From: Hibiscus mutabilis
Lineage: Eukaryota > Streptophyta > Magnoliopsida > Malvales > Malvaceae
Direction of reading: 5' to 3'
Length of the DNA stretch: 64,000 nt
NCBI GenBank assembly: GCA_019671005.1
Contig: CM033752.1
Span: 22,142,969-22,206,968 of the forward strand
Shown: in pieces, positions 22,313 through 35,499 of the stretch
How the letters are laid out: each line of letters starts with the position of its first letter
Position numbering within the stretch: the stretch's first letter is position 1
Translations under genes and position numbers: made by a program
Notes under the pieces: generated by a model
Seen by the model: only the letters and a program-made list of their open reading frames with translations
What the model was told of the DNA's origin: nothing
The model's database searches: none

Positions 22313-24880
22313 CTTGATTGTAGAATGTATATGGTTGCTGGAAACTTGATTGTACATGCTGGAAATTTAGGTACTAAATTGGTATGACTTGAATGTAACA
22401 TGGCATGAAAACTGTTTTGATCACATTGTTAGTGAGGATTGTGTAAACATACTTGATTATATAAAATGCTCTATTTTGATCACATTGGTAGGTGAATAAA
22501 ACTGACCTATACTTGTATGAGTATGTATATAAGTTGAATTAATATGTTAGAAGTACCATCCAAGTGATTAAAGAAGCTCGAAACTCAAACTAGTGTAATC
22601 TGCCCAGAATACTCTGTTTTGGGCAGTAACTTTGAAAAATCACTATAAATTGTATAAAGAGAATTTAAGGCTGGAAATTTTATGGACATTGCCTTAACAT
22701 GTCTAAATTCATTAGGAGAAACAGAACTTAATTCTGGAATGTATAATGAATTGTAGAAATGAAACTCTAGGGACAGTGCAAACTGTCCAGTGGTGTAACT
22801 TGACCTGTCTTTAAGTTAAAAACTGTATTAATTGGAAAAGAATTAAAATGCAAAGCCTATATGGTTAGAAATAAAATTATCTTTCCAACGGTGTTAACCA
22901 ATTGAAATTTCGACGTACGGAATGAAAGTTATGCATGTTTAAGTAAACAGTGCACATGCTGCGAGGCTGTAGCAGCAGCAGTTTAGATGTTATTGGTCTT
23001 GTATGTATGATGTGTTAACCTTGTTGCTATGTTGAATGATTTTGTGATTACATGTTTTGACCTTTTCCTATCTATGTGATTTATTAGAGCAAAGAGAGGA
23101 CTTTGGAGAAGGATCTAAAGTCGAGCATTCAAGGGACAAGAAAAAGGGGATAGTCTTGCAAGACTAATTAAGCTTGGAGTATTGTGACTGTAGTTTAATA
23201 TAGGGTTAGGACTTAGGTCCTAACGAAAGATGCATGTCTACTTACTGTTATTTTATGCCATGTTAATATACTTGATTTAAGCTTGGTTGTGATGAAAAAA
23301 AGTGGAAGAATGATTTAAGCTAAAACTTGAGATCTAATTGAAACATGTATGTTGTTAAATTATTTAGGAAGAAAAGTGAAAACAAATGCTTGATGCCTTG
23401 ATTGTGATCATTTCGAATGAGTGCCTAAATGTACTTTTATGGTCTAATCACTTGTTAACATGATATAAATCATGAATTAAAGATCTTGCTTGATGCCTAA
23501 GAGATGGCATATGTTAATTGCTTGCTTGAATGACAATATTAAATTGTAATGTGTAGAGCTAAGGCTCAATTGGCCTAAGGGTTGTGTATATGAACATGAT
23601 CTTGAAATGTTTCACTTGAATTGATCCTTGAATAAGCTATTGCTTGACATAAACATGTAATACTTGAATAAGTGATTCATAATTGAACAAAGCCTTGGTT
23701 GTAGTGGTCATAGGTAAAAGGGCATGCTTTAGAGTCAAGAGCTCATTGTGTCAAGGTGGACTACGGTCCAGGGCTAAGGCCCCTAAAGTAGGAGGGTTGA
23801 CCAGTACTGCGGTATAGTACTATGGTAAATCTTGCGTACTACGGTACATCTTGTGGCGATAGTTGGTTGGAGACTCGATTACCTGGACAACTAAATACCA
23901 AAGGCATAAACTAAAGAAACCAAATGAGAAATAATTAAAGAATAAAGCTCATTTGATCTTGAATTATATGATTCTTAAATTACTTGATACTCGAATTGCT
24001 TGACATGTAATGCTTGATTTTTGACATGAAACTCTTGAAATGATAATTGCCTATGCTTGGACCTTGTATTGTATGACTTGCTACTTGGAATTACTTGACA
24101 TGTATTCTTGAAATGACAAACATGTAAACTTGAACTAATATGTACTTGACTTGAATTGAAATGTGTATATTGCTTGAGTATGTTATTTGACTTGAAATGA
24201 AGATTGAACTAAGCTTGAATTCGAATTGCTTCCAACTTTGACTAGGCTCAACTTAGCTAAGTGATATATGTCTTATAAATTGGTTAGAACTAGTTGCTAC
24301 CTCACTAAGTACATATCTTGTACTTATCACTCTTGTTTTCATTCTTCCCAACCACATGAGAAAGGATTCGATTGTTGCTTGATCCTGAAGCTTGAATTCT
24401 TGAGCTTGAAGCAAGACACAGATATAGCTAAAGTATGGTTCATACTTGTTTTGTACTCCCCTAGTTGGTGGCACTTAGTTTGTATATAATGTCTAGTGCA
24501 TGTATTTTGAATACTTGAACTTGTATATGTATATATGTCTTGAATGGGCCTATTATTTTGTGAACTTGGTTTTTAATATGAATTAAGTAATGAACTAAAA
24601 TTCTATGTATTGTAAGTATTTGTTGCGCATATGGTTATGTATATATTGATTTGACCAAAGTAATTGATCTAGTCCTGTGCCATTCGAATGTCTTGTGATC
24701 AATCACTTGTGTGATCATATCATGATGTATATGTATTTTTATAAGATTGAATGGTAAATGCCGAATGGTAAGGGTGGCATATGCTTGCTTGGAATCAAGG
24801 TATGTACAAGTGATCTTGTTTAGTAAATTATGTATGAAATATTACATATATCAACCTAAGGAACAAGAAGCGTATATATC
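21539..24880 (+). mobile_element. Third member of the long-LTR family, 3'-truncated
   Basis: It begins TGTAACACCCTAAACCGGGCC. It carries the conserved block at 23690-23885, the CCTCACTAAG block at 24300 and the AGTTGGTGGCAC phrase at 24467 seen in the sister LTR (20675). The expected GGTGTTACA end is missing, so the right limit is approximate. No gene is present. Confidence 0.7.
22282..22304. repeat. (TA)n microsatellite
   Basis: About eleven uninterrupted TA units inside the LTR at 21539. Confidence 0.9.
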
Positions 24881-25036
24881 TCAAAGTTCTTTCGATCTCT
24901 AGGTTATATGGAAGAATGGGTTTCGAGTTTGAGCGTCTGGTCATGCACTGGAACATACTTGAAAAATAAAAACAAAAATTAAATGTAAATAAAATATAAT
25001 CTTAAGTGCAATTACAATGTAACTATCAATTGCTAA

Positions 25037-25054
25037 TCCCCAGCAACGGCGCCA
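25037..25054 (-). promoter_or_regulatory. Primer-binding site, tRNA-Asp type (Athila/Tat)
   Basis: The minus strand reads TGGCGCCGTTGCTGGGGA, six bases from the LTR. This form is usual for Athila and related gypsy elements. The stretch 24881-25036 to its left is a short internal remnant without coding content. Confidence 0.88.
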
Positions 25055-25060
25055 AAAACT

Positions 25061-26456
25061 TGATGCTTGTCGAATAGTGATGCACTTTAGGGCAAGTATA
25101 CTCGTCGAATCAAGTAATAAAGTGATAGAGTAGAGTGTCAAACCCATGAGGATTGGATCAATAACTACGAAGTTATAGAACTTAAGAATGCTTGTGCAAG
25201 TATTGATTAGTGTCGGTTTATCAAAACTAAGTGCAAATAAAGTAAATATAGCTATGTTAAGACAAACAGATGTTGCGACAAATAATAGATAATTATGGAG
25301 GCTGGGTTTATTGCTAAGGATATATGATTGGTTACTTATTGCAATGCTATAGCGACTGGCAATACGTGTCTTCATAAACCATTAAGATCTTTATCTACTC
25401 GACATGATTTTCTAATGAACTTCTAACTCTCTTGATGCCTAGAAGTTAATAACATTGAAGCTAAGGTAATACATGTTTGCGTAAACCCTAACAACTATTA
25501 TTTGTTTAAGAACTCCTTTTAGTCATTGAAACCCTAAACTTATATCTAAGCCATATTGAGACTAAGTTAACAGCTTAGCCCTACTGTACACGTTTGTTTA
25601 ACCTAACTCTCTCGATATTAAGACACATATCAATAGTTAAAAGGCCTCTCTTGATAGCTCTTAAAATAACTATGCATGAAGAACAATGAACAAAATAGAT
25701 AAAGGGAAAAGAACTATAGAATTGAAATAAAGTATTCAAAACATAAAATCCTGGAAAACAACAAACCCAACTAGAGTATTTAGCTCATGTCTGAGCCTAA
25801 AACATCCATAACAAAATAATAAAAGTACGACAGTTTATCAATCAAGGGATAGAAAAGGGTCAAGCAATATTGACGATCTTTGTCCACGCTTTTCAACTGT
25901 TGCTGCGGGTCTCCCACTCCTTCTTCCTCTCTCGATGGCATCTAACGTGAGGAGATTTATCTAGCACTTCGACTCTGGTGGTTCTCCGATAGCTAAAGAC
26001 TAGGACTGCCTTATGTAATCCCTCTCTTTGAATTGTTGTCCAAGTCTCTCTTCTATAGGTGGGAAAATAGGGTTTCATAACCCTAAAGTGCACTGCCTCA
26101 TTTAAGAGAGCCTTTTATTTCCCGCTATCTTTTAATGTTCCGTATCTAGGAGAAAGTCCACGTGGATCAAAGGTATATTCCTCTCCAACTCTTCTTGTTT
26201 AGTCAGTTCTAGCCAAGAGATCTGTCACTTTTCCACTCCAGCATTCCTCCAGCTCCAATGGTTCTTGCGCATGCACCACAAAACACTACCTTTCCCATGA
26301 AAAGCACCAATATATATAACATTTAAGCACAGACAATGTAACTCCCCTACATGCAAACTATATGCAATATATTCCTGAAGTCAACTAAATGAGCTTGAAA
26401 ATATGCAAAAGAAATATAAAGAGGGTATGCAATATAGCCCATTTACACACTTTTCA
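25061..26456 (-). mobile_element. Athila-like 5' LTR
   Basis: 1396 bp. On the minus strand it begins TGAAAAGTGTGTAAATGGGC and ends CAAGCATCA just before the primer-binding site. It shares the GGCAAGTATACTCG and CATGAGGATTGG phrases with the other Athila-like LTRs. Its internal region is lost to the left. Confidence 0.8.
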
Positions 26457-26462
26457 AAAAAG

Positions 26463-26865
26463 TAAAAGAAATTCCCCACAAGCCACAGCACCTCAACCAA
26501 ACTTCCCAAGAGACCCGACAATGGCGTAACAAATGATTAACATGTTCATCAGCCAAATAGCACTAAGGGCAAGAAAGGACCTGAGAAGAAAGACTCTCAC
26601 ACTTTGATAGCTCGATTCTAGTAGGAATCTTCCCATGAACGACTTTCCACACAAAAGCCTCCACTTTTGGTGGAACAATACTACCCCAAACAATCTTCCA
26701 AACAGTATCAATCAAAGCCGAATTAGAGAAAGATAAATCACAAAAAGATTTAGAGGTATACATACCATTGGAGGAGGTTGGCCAACGTAAGCTATCAACA
26801 CTTGAGGCATTCAGTGAGATTCTACTAATTAGATTTGAGAAAGACTCCCAAATAGAAATTTCCAA
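26463..26865 (-). pseudogene. LINE zinc-binding (zf-RVT) region
   Basis: Two overlapping frames give the region after reverse transcriptase: SLRWPTSSNGMYTSKSFCDL, then WGSIVPPKVEAFVWKVVHGK. This is the plant LINE zf-RVT pattern (IW...VPPKVEAFVWK). It is cut at 26463 next to the Athila-like LTR, so the RNase H domain and poly(A) tail are absent. Confidence 0.85.
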
Positions 26866-27357
26866 TCAAACAGATATCGGTGCAATTGAATATCCCACGA
26901 CTACACACAACCCATCATCAAACAAAAATCTACAATTACACCGTCATTTCAAACAACCAAGGCGTAGATTGTCGGAAAGGCTAGCCTCTGTGGCATAGAG
27001 CCAGCCCAAATATCAGAGTTCAAAATTAGACATGAGATCTATCACCAGCTGCAGCTCAAAAATTCTGACTTAAAATGTTGTCTGGTTTGGATAGTGGTGA
27101 GATAATACCTTTCCAAATCCATGATTTATTCATCGTCCTAAGATTTGATGGCAATAATGAAAGGGAATTATGCTTGTACTTTACAACAATCACCTCACGC
27201 TAAATACTCTTCGGTTCTGTACCAAACCTTCAAAGCCATTTGTTGAGAAGTACCCGATTCTTAATATTAAAATCACATAACCCCAGGCCATCGTACGACT
27301 TCGGGAGACATAAAGTTTCCCAACTTACCGAATGAATAGTTTGCCAGTCTAAAGACC

Positions 27358-28640
27358 CTACAAAAATCTAGCCACCAAACTAGTTAGAGTCGAGCGAATA
27401 GAGGTCAGCATAGCAAAAATGCATATGAAGTAGATAAGCATGTTGGACAAGACTGATTTAACCAACGTGTTTCGGCCCCCAAACGACAACATCTTAGCTT
27501 TCCAACCAATAATTTCTTCTTCAATTTTTCCACCACTGGAAGCCATATTTGAGCTGAGTTTTTCGAAGCTCCCAATGGTAAGCCAAGGTATTGAAAAAGG
27601 AAACTATCGCTATGGCAATGGAACAGAGATGCCCAACTCTCCACCAAGGACTCTTCAACATTAATTCCCATAAGTTTCGATTTCTTGAAATTGAGCTTGA
27701 GGCGCAAAGCAAGCTCAAAGCCTCTCAAGATCCGGACCACATTCCTAATTTGTGATTCACTAGCACCACAAAAAGAATAAGGTCATCTGTAAATTGCAAA
27801 TAAGAGACTTCAACATTGTTGTTACCAATGGAGATGTCACTAAAAAAGCCCCTAGCCACGAACTTCGACAATAAAGCACTTAGAGCTTCACCTACAATAT
27901 TAAAAAAAAAGGAGAGAGCGGACATCCTTGGCGAAGCCCACGTCGAATGGAAAAAGCCTTCATAGGAGAACCATTCACCAATATGGAAATAAAAGCTATA
28001 GAAATGCACAAAAAAATCCAATTGCACCAAGCAGGCCCGAAACCCATTTTCTTCATAATAAGAATTAAAAAATTCCAGTTGAGTGTAACATATGCTTTCT
28101 TGAAGTCTACTTTGAAAACAGTACCAGACAACCCCTTCCTTTTCGAGTAGTTGATGAGCTCATTAGCAATTAGGGAGTAGTATAGAATTTGCCTTCCTGC
28201 ACAGAATGCAAACTGAGGGATACCGATAATATTCCCTATAACCGAGCTAAATGTTATAGCGAGAACTTTTGCAAGCAGCTTATAAACGTACCCGACCAAG
28301 CTGATTGATCTATAATCGTTAATAGCTTGCGGGTTCTGACACTTAGAGATGAGAACGATAAAGGACTAATTACAACACTTGTCAAGTTGATCTCCGTTGT
28401 AAAACTTTGTGAGAAAACAAGGAATCTCCTCTTTAAGAGACGGACAAAAATTCTTCAAGAATCCCATATTAAATCCATTGGGACCCGGAGCCCTAGAGCC
28501 ATCAAGGGATGATAAAGCCACCCAAATTTCCTCTAGCGAGAAAGGTTTTCCCAAGCAAGCAGCTTCGTTCAATGAAATCTTATTGAGCTCACAATCAAAA
28601 TATTTAATAGGAAATGTATTACATCCGTTGTAAGCCTTCT
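27358..28640 (-). pseudogene. LINE reverse transcriptase
   Basis: Ordered reverse-transcriptase blocks of an L1-like LINE, spread over several frames: GSRAPGPNGFNMGFLKNF, GIPQFAFCAGRQILYYSLIA, VFKVDFKKAYVTLNW, RRGLRQGCPLSPFF, then YLQFTDDLILF. LNFKKSKLMGI and FQYLGLPLG follow. The catalytic DD pair is kept in FTDD. In the first block the usual KAYD reads KAYV. Further frame changes occur near 27900 and 27730. The product would have carried out target-primed reverse transcription; this copy cannot. Confidence 0.92.
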
Positions 28641-29051
28641 TAAAATGCTATATTAAAGCCAATTTGATTTCAAAAGGAGATCTGCACAAACCCCCACCAA
28701 CCCTGAGTCTACATAATCGATTAGATCTTCTACGAGTAAAAGCAATGGCATGAAAAAACTTTGTGTTTCTATCTCCAACTTTGAGCTATTTCAACAGAGA
28801 TTTTTGGAGCCGCTCTCGTTCTTCGCATTGAATATGTTCTCAAAGCTTAGCTCTTAGAGATGATAATTCTAAAATCAGCTTAGGGTCGTTACCACCGGAT
28901 AAAATAGACTACTCTACCTCAAAACACTTTTTTCAATATCCAGAATAGAAGCATCCTTAATGGATTTCAGCTTCAACGCCCATTCTTTTGAAGACAATTT
29001 ACACTTCTTGAGCATTGCTCCAATACCACCCCTTTTAGCTTCAACATAATC
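28641..29051 (-). pseudogene. LINE linker between endonuclease and reverse transcriptase
   Basis: The minus strand encodes the LINE linker motif VGDRNTKFFHA near 28770, followed by RRRSNRLCRLRV, with intervening stops. It joins the two catalytic domains. Confidence 0.75.
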
Positions 29052-29842
29052 TTAAGTAATCTTTTCTACATAGTCCTTATCATCTGCTAAGTAATCGAAC
29101 CATTTAAAAGGCCTAAGGCCCCAGTTTGATTCGGCCACAGATAAACATATGGGATTGTGGTCAGATAGACTTTTGGGCAACAAGGTCTGTACCAAATCAG
29201 GCCATAGTTTGAGAAAATCCACAAAAATTAGGAACCTATCAAGCCGATTGAAAGATAAAGCCTCCCTAAAATTTGACCAAGTAAACTTCCCACCACAAAG
29301 AGGCAAATCAACCAGTGATAAGGAGTCTAAAAATTCAGATAGATTCTCCATAGCTTTATGATTCAAAGGCACATCGACCTTCTCATCAGAAAAGTGAACA
29401 ATATTAAGATCGCCCCGAAGCATAACAGGAGGTTGACCTTGGAAATGATAAAACGTAGATTATCGAACACTACCAGTATCTCAGACATCACATTAGGGGC
29501 ATGAACATTAATCAAGATACAAGGAAAATCGGACGATAATACTTTCCCAACCAAAATAATGAATCGAGAATGGATCTCACTGTACTCACAACAAAAAAAC
29601 ACAAGATCGCAAATAGAGATTAGACCCCCCGCAGACCCATTGGAGGGAGAAAACACATAAATAAAACTACCATTCTTATCACAAACTTGATCACAAACCC
29701 GATCATCCACCACTTGAAGTTTTGATTCTTGGAAAAATAGAACCTTGGCCTTGGAGCATGCAAAAATCCTCTTTAAAGAAGCTTTTTTCTCAAACTGACC
29801 CAAACCACTTAAATTCCATGACAAGAAAAGACAACAGTTCAT
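29052..29842 (-). pseudogene. LINE APE-type endonuclease
   Basis: The ORF2 start at 29842 reads MNCCLFLSWNLSGLG, followed by the catalytic FFQESK block, GSAGGLISI and LINVHAPN. A frameshift near 29420 moves the protein to the next frame: GDLNIVHFSDEK, then RLDRFLIF and SDHNPICL. These are the expected motifs of the nicking endonuclease in order, with catalytic E, D, N and the SDH site present. Only the frameshift visibly breaks it. Confidence 0.92.
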
Positions 29843-29884
29843 GATAAATAAGACACCACCGGGACAAATTGGGAAGTCTTACTA

Positions 29885-30785
29885 CTAAGCTTTTGAACTA
29901 AATTCGAGTTCCACCAGTCGATTAACAACCACCTCATTGCTAGCATCGAAAGCCAGTCCTAAATTGTTAAAAACTTCTAGCGCCTCCTTAGCCTCAACAT
30001 GATCTTGCTTAAGAGGAGGCTTGGGCCCAGAAGCCGAAAATGAAGCAACAAAATTACCAAGTTGGTCCCCTGAAGCTCCAACCAAACCTGAATCAGAAAG
30101 AGAAATACCCCCTTTAACTTTCCTAGGGCAGAGATTCACTGAAGAAGAATTATGATTCGGGCGAACCAAATCCCATTTCTGAAACTTGTTAAATTTTGAT
30201 CGAAATATCAAAGGGTTAAAATTCTTGCAGTATTTGAGATATTTAGGTTTAATAGAAAACAAACCCAAAGCAACATCAAAAATAGGTTCGATTGACACAC
30301 TATGACCAGAGGATGAGTTGGAGTCATCTGGGAAACTGACGTGGAACTCATAAAGCTTATAAGATAAATCAGGCTCTTTCAAGGGACAAGGCCTAATAGG
30401 AGACTCAGGGTGACTATCCACAACAACGTGATTTGAAAGGAGCCCACTCTGCTTATTAAGCTTGAGATTCATCCCAACAACCAAATCCTTTTTCAAACCC
30501 TGAATAAAACCACTAATCTCAAGCTTTTGGGTAGCACAAAAGAGGACCCCACTTCACCTCCTGCTCAGACACACAATTATTGGCTTTAAAACTCTAAAGC
30601 TCTAAATCTTCATCGAACAGGCCCCCCGACTGCCCCTGATCAATCCAACACCGATCATCCTCATATTCCACCGTGGAAATTTTGACTCTAACAACCTCAC
30701 CATTAAGGGAAAACAAAGCTGAGGATGGAAACGTTGAGATTCTAATTTCAGATCTCTTGGGATTCGGTCTGATCTCACTATTACT
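29885..30785 (-). pseudogene. LINE ORF1, C-terminal part
   Basis: A 203-residue frame (30496-29885), rich in Ser, Pro and Asn, leads to within 45 bp of ORF2, the usual LINE spacing. Minus-strand coding-like sequence continues to about 30785 (RVKISTVEYEDDRCWIDQG). There it meets Athila sequence on the other strand. The RNA-binding N-terminal part is missing. It is assigned by position rather than by a strong motif. Confidence 0.6.
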
Positions 30786-32903
30786 TCAAGTTAGTATAAC
30801 TAAATCAATTTTATATTGTAGAACTTTGACAACCTTCTGTAAATTGGCACTGTTGTTGGGAGCTATTTCTAGTTTCTCATTGTTTATTTTATTTATTTAT
30901 GACCCATTCTCAGATTTTTTATTTGTAGTATATTCTTGAAATTGAAAAGACATTGCATAAATTAAGAACAACGACTAAAGAGAGAAATCGTCATCTTAAA
31001 GAAGAAGTGGAGATAGATTTGACCATTGGCTATTTATCTATTTTGAAAAAGTTAAAGAAAGAATGGCGTATAGAACTCTCAAGAAGTTAGTCGGACTAGA
31101 TCTAAATCAACAACCATTATGCATCACTTTTCCTAATTTTGATGGTGAATTTGAATTAAGGTCTGGTTTAATTCACTTACTTCCCCTCTTTTCATGGACT
31201 TGCAGATGAAGATCTCATAAATACTTGAAAGAGTTCCATATTGTATGCTCTGGGATGAAGCCACATGGAGTCACAGATGAGCAAATCAATCTAAGAGCTA
31301 TTCCTTTTTCTTTAAAGGATCAAGAAAAAGATTGGCTATATTATCTACCCTTCAGATCAATAATGACATGGAATGGGATGAATAAATTATTTTTAGAGAA
31401 GTTCTTTCACATGTCTAAAGCCGCCAACATCATAAAAGAATGTTATGAAATCACACAGCTCATCCGAGAAACTTTGTACGAATATTGGGAGAGGTTTAAG
31501 CGATTGTGCGCTAGTTATCCTCATCATCAAATCCCCGACCAGCTTTGAATCCAATACTTTTATGAAGGATTGTTTCCAATGGATAAAAGAATGATCGATG
31601 CAGCAAGTGAATGATCTTTAGTGAACCTCACGCCTAAAGGAGCCAAGGAATTAAGTCCAAACATGGCTAAAAATTCCCAGCAATTTGGTACATGGAAGAA
31701 CATATCCGTTAGTCAAGTTAGTGAGGTAAGGATTGATTTTCTTGAAAATAAAATTTTTGACTTAACTGCTTTGGTTCGTCAAATTGCTGTAGGGCAAGTA
31801 TAGGTAGCAAAAGCTTGTGGAATATGTATGATTCAAGGACATCCTCCGAATATGTTTCCTACACTACAACATGATTCTGTGCAAGAGGCTAATGCTTTAG
31901 GTGTATTTCCCAGCCAACCCAAAAGGAAGAACGATCATTTTTCTAATCATTACAACCTATGATGAAGGGATCACCCAAATCTAAGTTATAGGAATCAAGG
32001 AGGATAGCAAAGATACACCTCTTAGAATTTTGTTAGGCCTATTCAAACACCCAGACAACAACAATCTTCAAATTCAGGTATCTCTTTAGAGGATCTTGTT
32101 AAAAGCCTTGCTAACTCTACTCATACACTCGAACAGGCAACTCAAGCACTGAAACAAGAAATGAAGGCAAGCAATCAAAATTTGGGCAATCAAAATACTC
32201 AATTGGGTACGTTAATTAGCAAATTGAAGGCTCGAAATTCTAGAAAATTACCTTCCCAAACAAAGGTGAATCCAAGAGAGAATTATAGTGCAATTTCATT
32301 AAAGAGCGAAAAAGAAATTCCTTCCGGATTTTTTCCACATAAAAAGGCCAAGATGAGCGAAGAGGAGGGGGAGACCAAAATTTCATCCAAAGTGTCTCCA
32401 AAGGTAACATTCGATCCTCCTTTATCTCTTTCATCTCACACCATTTTACCTCCATTTCCTAGCAAGTTGTCTAAACCAAAGGAAGATGAGCACAAAGAGA
32501 TTTTGGATATGTTTAGGAAAGTAGAGATCAATATTCTGCTGGTGGATGCTATAAAGCAATTTCCTAATTATGCAAGATTTTTAAAAGAAATGTGCACAAG
32601 CAAAAGGAGTTAGAAAGAAAAGGAGAGAGTTCAAGTAAGAATGTGTCAGCCATCTTGCAAAAGAACATACCGAAAAAATGATGGGATCCAGGTATGTTTT
32701 CTTTACCTTGCATTATTGGTAATAAAAAAATAGAGCATGCTATGTTAGATTTAGAAGCTTCAATAAATGTCATGCCATTTTCTATTTACTAAAAATTAAA
32801 ATTAAATTACCTGCAAAATACTGGCGTGGTAATTCAATAAGCCGATCATTCTTATATTCACCCGCTTGGAGTTGTTGTGGATGTTTTGATACAGGTTAAT
32901 GAG
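30786..32903 (+). pseudogene. gag: Athila-type Gag and start of protease
   Basis: The frame from about 31060 to 32640 matches the Athila Gag pattern: GMKPHGVTDEQINLRAIPFS, LYYLPFRSIMTWNGM, ETLYEYWERFKRLCASYPHH, then YFYEGLFPMDKRMIDAAS. Stops lie at 31547 (after QIPDQL) and near 31801. The C-terminal region (32161-32613) has a Gln/Asn-rich coiled coil and a Lys/Pro/Ser-rich part. Beyond 32670, in changing frames, the protease is recognisable: CIIGNKKIEHAMLDL, then ASINVMPFSIY, where the usual LGASINVMP Gly is altered. The copia insertion cuts it at 32904. No matching Athila body lies beyond the copia. Confidence 0.88.
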
Positions 32904-33903
32904 CTATTTTTTGTTGGAAAAAATATGATAAAGTGGAAACTTTGAGGCATATTTTATATGGGTGAAGGTGGAGATTTGAATAATGAAATTACGTCTTCAT
33001 ATTCTACTCCATGAGACCTTTACAACAATATCTCATACGCTCAAAACGGGTGAGTGATGAATGGGAATTTGATGCTCAAAGTATGCTCGTGAATTGAGTT
33101 AAGGAAAAGGGAAAAGCTTATATCCCATATTAATGGGTTACCAAGCGTGTGATATGTTTATATACAAGACTCTACTTAATGGTTATTGAATAACTTAAGC
33201 TAATATGATCTGGTGACGTGAATGTTTAGACCAGTCGGACCCTTTGTGGGATATGTTTATATTTTAACCCATTACAAGATAGTTTTCCTTAAATGTAGCA
33301 TTTTTAATATCTCAAATAAAATGATAAGATATTATCTTTAAATTTGGATATTATTTTTTGAATATTCTAAAATTAAAATGATAAAATATTATCTTTTAAT
33401 TCAGATGTTATTATAATAATACTATTTAATTAATGAATTTTATTTCAAATAAAAATTCAAATAATTCACAAGTTTCATTTCTAATGGAACTCCTACCCTT
33501 ATAAATAACATCAATGAAACTCCTACCCTTATAAATAACATGCAAACCTACTAGGTTTAACAACATAAAAAACAGAGATTTCTACTATTTTTACTCTGTC
33601 TTTTTCTAAAGTGTTTTCGGTGATAGAGGAAGGTAAGGTTATAGTTCGTGATCTCTGCAGATGTGCTATTACAGTTGATTATCTAGTTGTTGCATCCTGG
33701 GAGATAAGCTACCGAGGTATCTCAAGCACCACAAAAGTGACCAAAAATCTATCTTAAGGAAACTGTGTTCTCACAGGCCTCAACTTGTTTCTACTCAATC
33801 GAATTACAGTTTATTTCCAATTACTTTATTTGATTCCATTATCTTTAATTTCTTGGAAATTTATTAGTACTTGCAGTAACAGAAATATGGGAGAAACTGT
33901 GTG
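32904..33903 (+). repeat. 5' LTR of a small copia element
   Basis: It begins TGTTGGAAAAAATATGATAAAGTGG, like 37309. The right limit is approximate, set before TTGGTATTTAGTGGATC, a decayed initiator-Met primer site. Both LTRs contain CTACTAGGTTTAACAACAT and GTTTTCGGTGATAGAGGAAG. Confidence 0.82.
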
Positions 33904-35499
33904 TTGGTATTTAGTGGATCACATGAGAGAAGTTGTACAAACATATTAAGTATAGCAGCAGCGAAGGGATAATTCGAACGTGCATGGTTTTATTCGTTTC
34001 TTTTATTCAATTTTCTATTTTTAATCTTCAGATTTATTTGTAGTTAATTTTGTTCTGTTCGATCTAATAATATTACTCGTATTTATTTTTACTATTTTAT
34101 TATTATTCTTGGATTATTAACGTCTTTATTATAACAATATTAAGACATATTTCGTTATATTTTTAATCCAAGACGAACATATTATTGTGATTAGGGATGA
34201 ACCAAGTGGTTTTGAAAACGGCGACCGTGGTTCAATGATGTTCAAATACAAGCGACTAGTGTATGGACCCACCAATGGCCACATAACACATCCAAATTGT
34301 TATATGCTATTTGTGGTCCATTCTAGTATCCCTAATTACTACTACGCATCTACCAACTTTGCTTAGATATTCCCTTTTTTTATTAAAGGGATAGACTTTG
34401 TTTAAATCACGTGCATTTAAATTTTATGGGATATTGAATCTGGAATATTTTTCGCTAATTATTTTCTTTGAGAAATTTTATAATGACGAACATGATACTC
34501 AGGTGGAATGTTGATCTGTTTGGAAACAAAGATCTCGTAAACAAAGATCTACCAACTTTGCTTAGATATTCCCTTTTTTGATTAAACGGATTTACTGGAT
34601 TTTCCTTTCCAAACAAGAATCATTGAAACCTTATCGGTTTGTCAACCGAGATCTTGTAAATAATTCATTTCGGGATTTAATCCCTGCCGTTTTAACGAGT
34701 TTACTTGATCTCTTTCTCAAATAAGAGACAATCTGAAGAAATCTGGTTTATTCAAATTTTGTTGTGGACAAATATGTTTTAATAGAAATTGTCATCGAAT
34801 GTAACATTGGTTACTATTCTGTTTAACAGAATCTAGTGCGTTGATTTCGATCGAGGTCTTGAATCAAAGAATAGAAGATATTTTTTTCTTCCATGTCAAA
34901 ATTTCTTTCTCAAAGCCTAGTTTGATGCACATTATGAAGTGTACAGTGTTTGAAAATGGCTAAAGAATTGCGAGGATCATTGGACCATAAATACAAAATA
35001 GAAGATATTGGTGCTAAGAAATTCTTGGTTACCAAATTCTTAATTTTGTGATGATTGATTCCAAGTTGACGTTGTGAGTCAAAGGTCCCAAAATTAAAGA
35101 ACCATTGTTGGACGGGAATTAGATCCTATCCCAAGTTGACGCTGTGAATCAAAGCTAATTACCTTTTAAATAAGGTTTCCAAAAATTAAAGATATAAGAC
35201 ACCCTAGGAGTTATGGAAGAGTTTATTCCCTTTCTACAAGCCCTTTAAATGTGAGGGTGTCTTGCATAGTTAATAGGCTCCTTACCAAGCAAACAGAAAT
35301 AGATCCCCAAAACGGTGGATTGTATTGGCTATGTAGAACATAACAACACATTAGTTTCTTGTGTTTGAATCAAAGAACCATGAGATTCATAAGAGTATGA
35401 TAATGGAATCAAAGAATGTATTTTTCTTTGAAAATATATTCCCTTGTAAAGCTAGGGAAGTTGATTGAAGTTCAACTAAATGAAATTTAGAGAGTATCA
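33904..35499 (+). other. Decayed internal region of the copia, no readable gene
   Basis: Nothing reliably coding. Two short phrases are duplicated: ACCAACTTTGCTTAGATATT (34357 and 34551) and CCAAGTTGACG-TGTGA-TCAAAG (35062 and 35133). Bases 35240-35470 might be an integrase C-terminal remnant, but I cannot show it. Confidence 0.4.

Noticed and set aside
22177..22401. Short minus-strand ORF over the (TA)n run
   Set aside because: Produced by the microsatellite. No conserved counterpart in sister LTRs.
26493..30785. Expressed LINE or host endonuclease gene
   Set aside because: Frames change in endonuclease and reverse transcriptase, ORF1 is partial, and the 3' end with its tail is missing.
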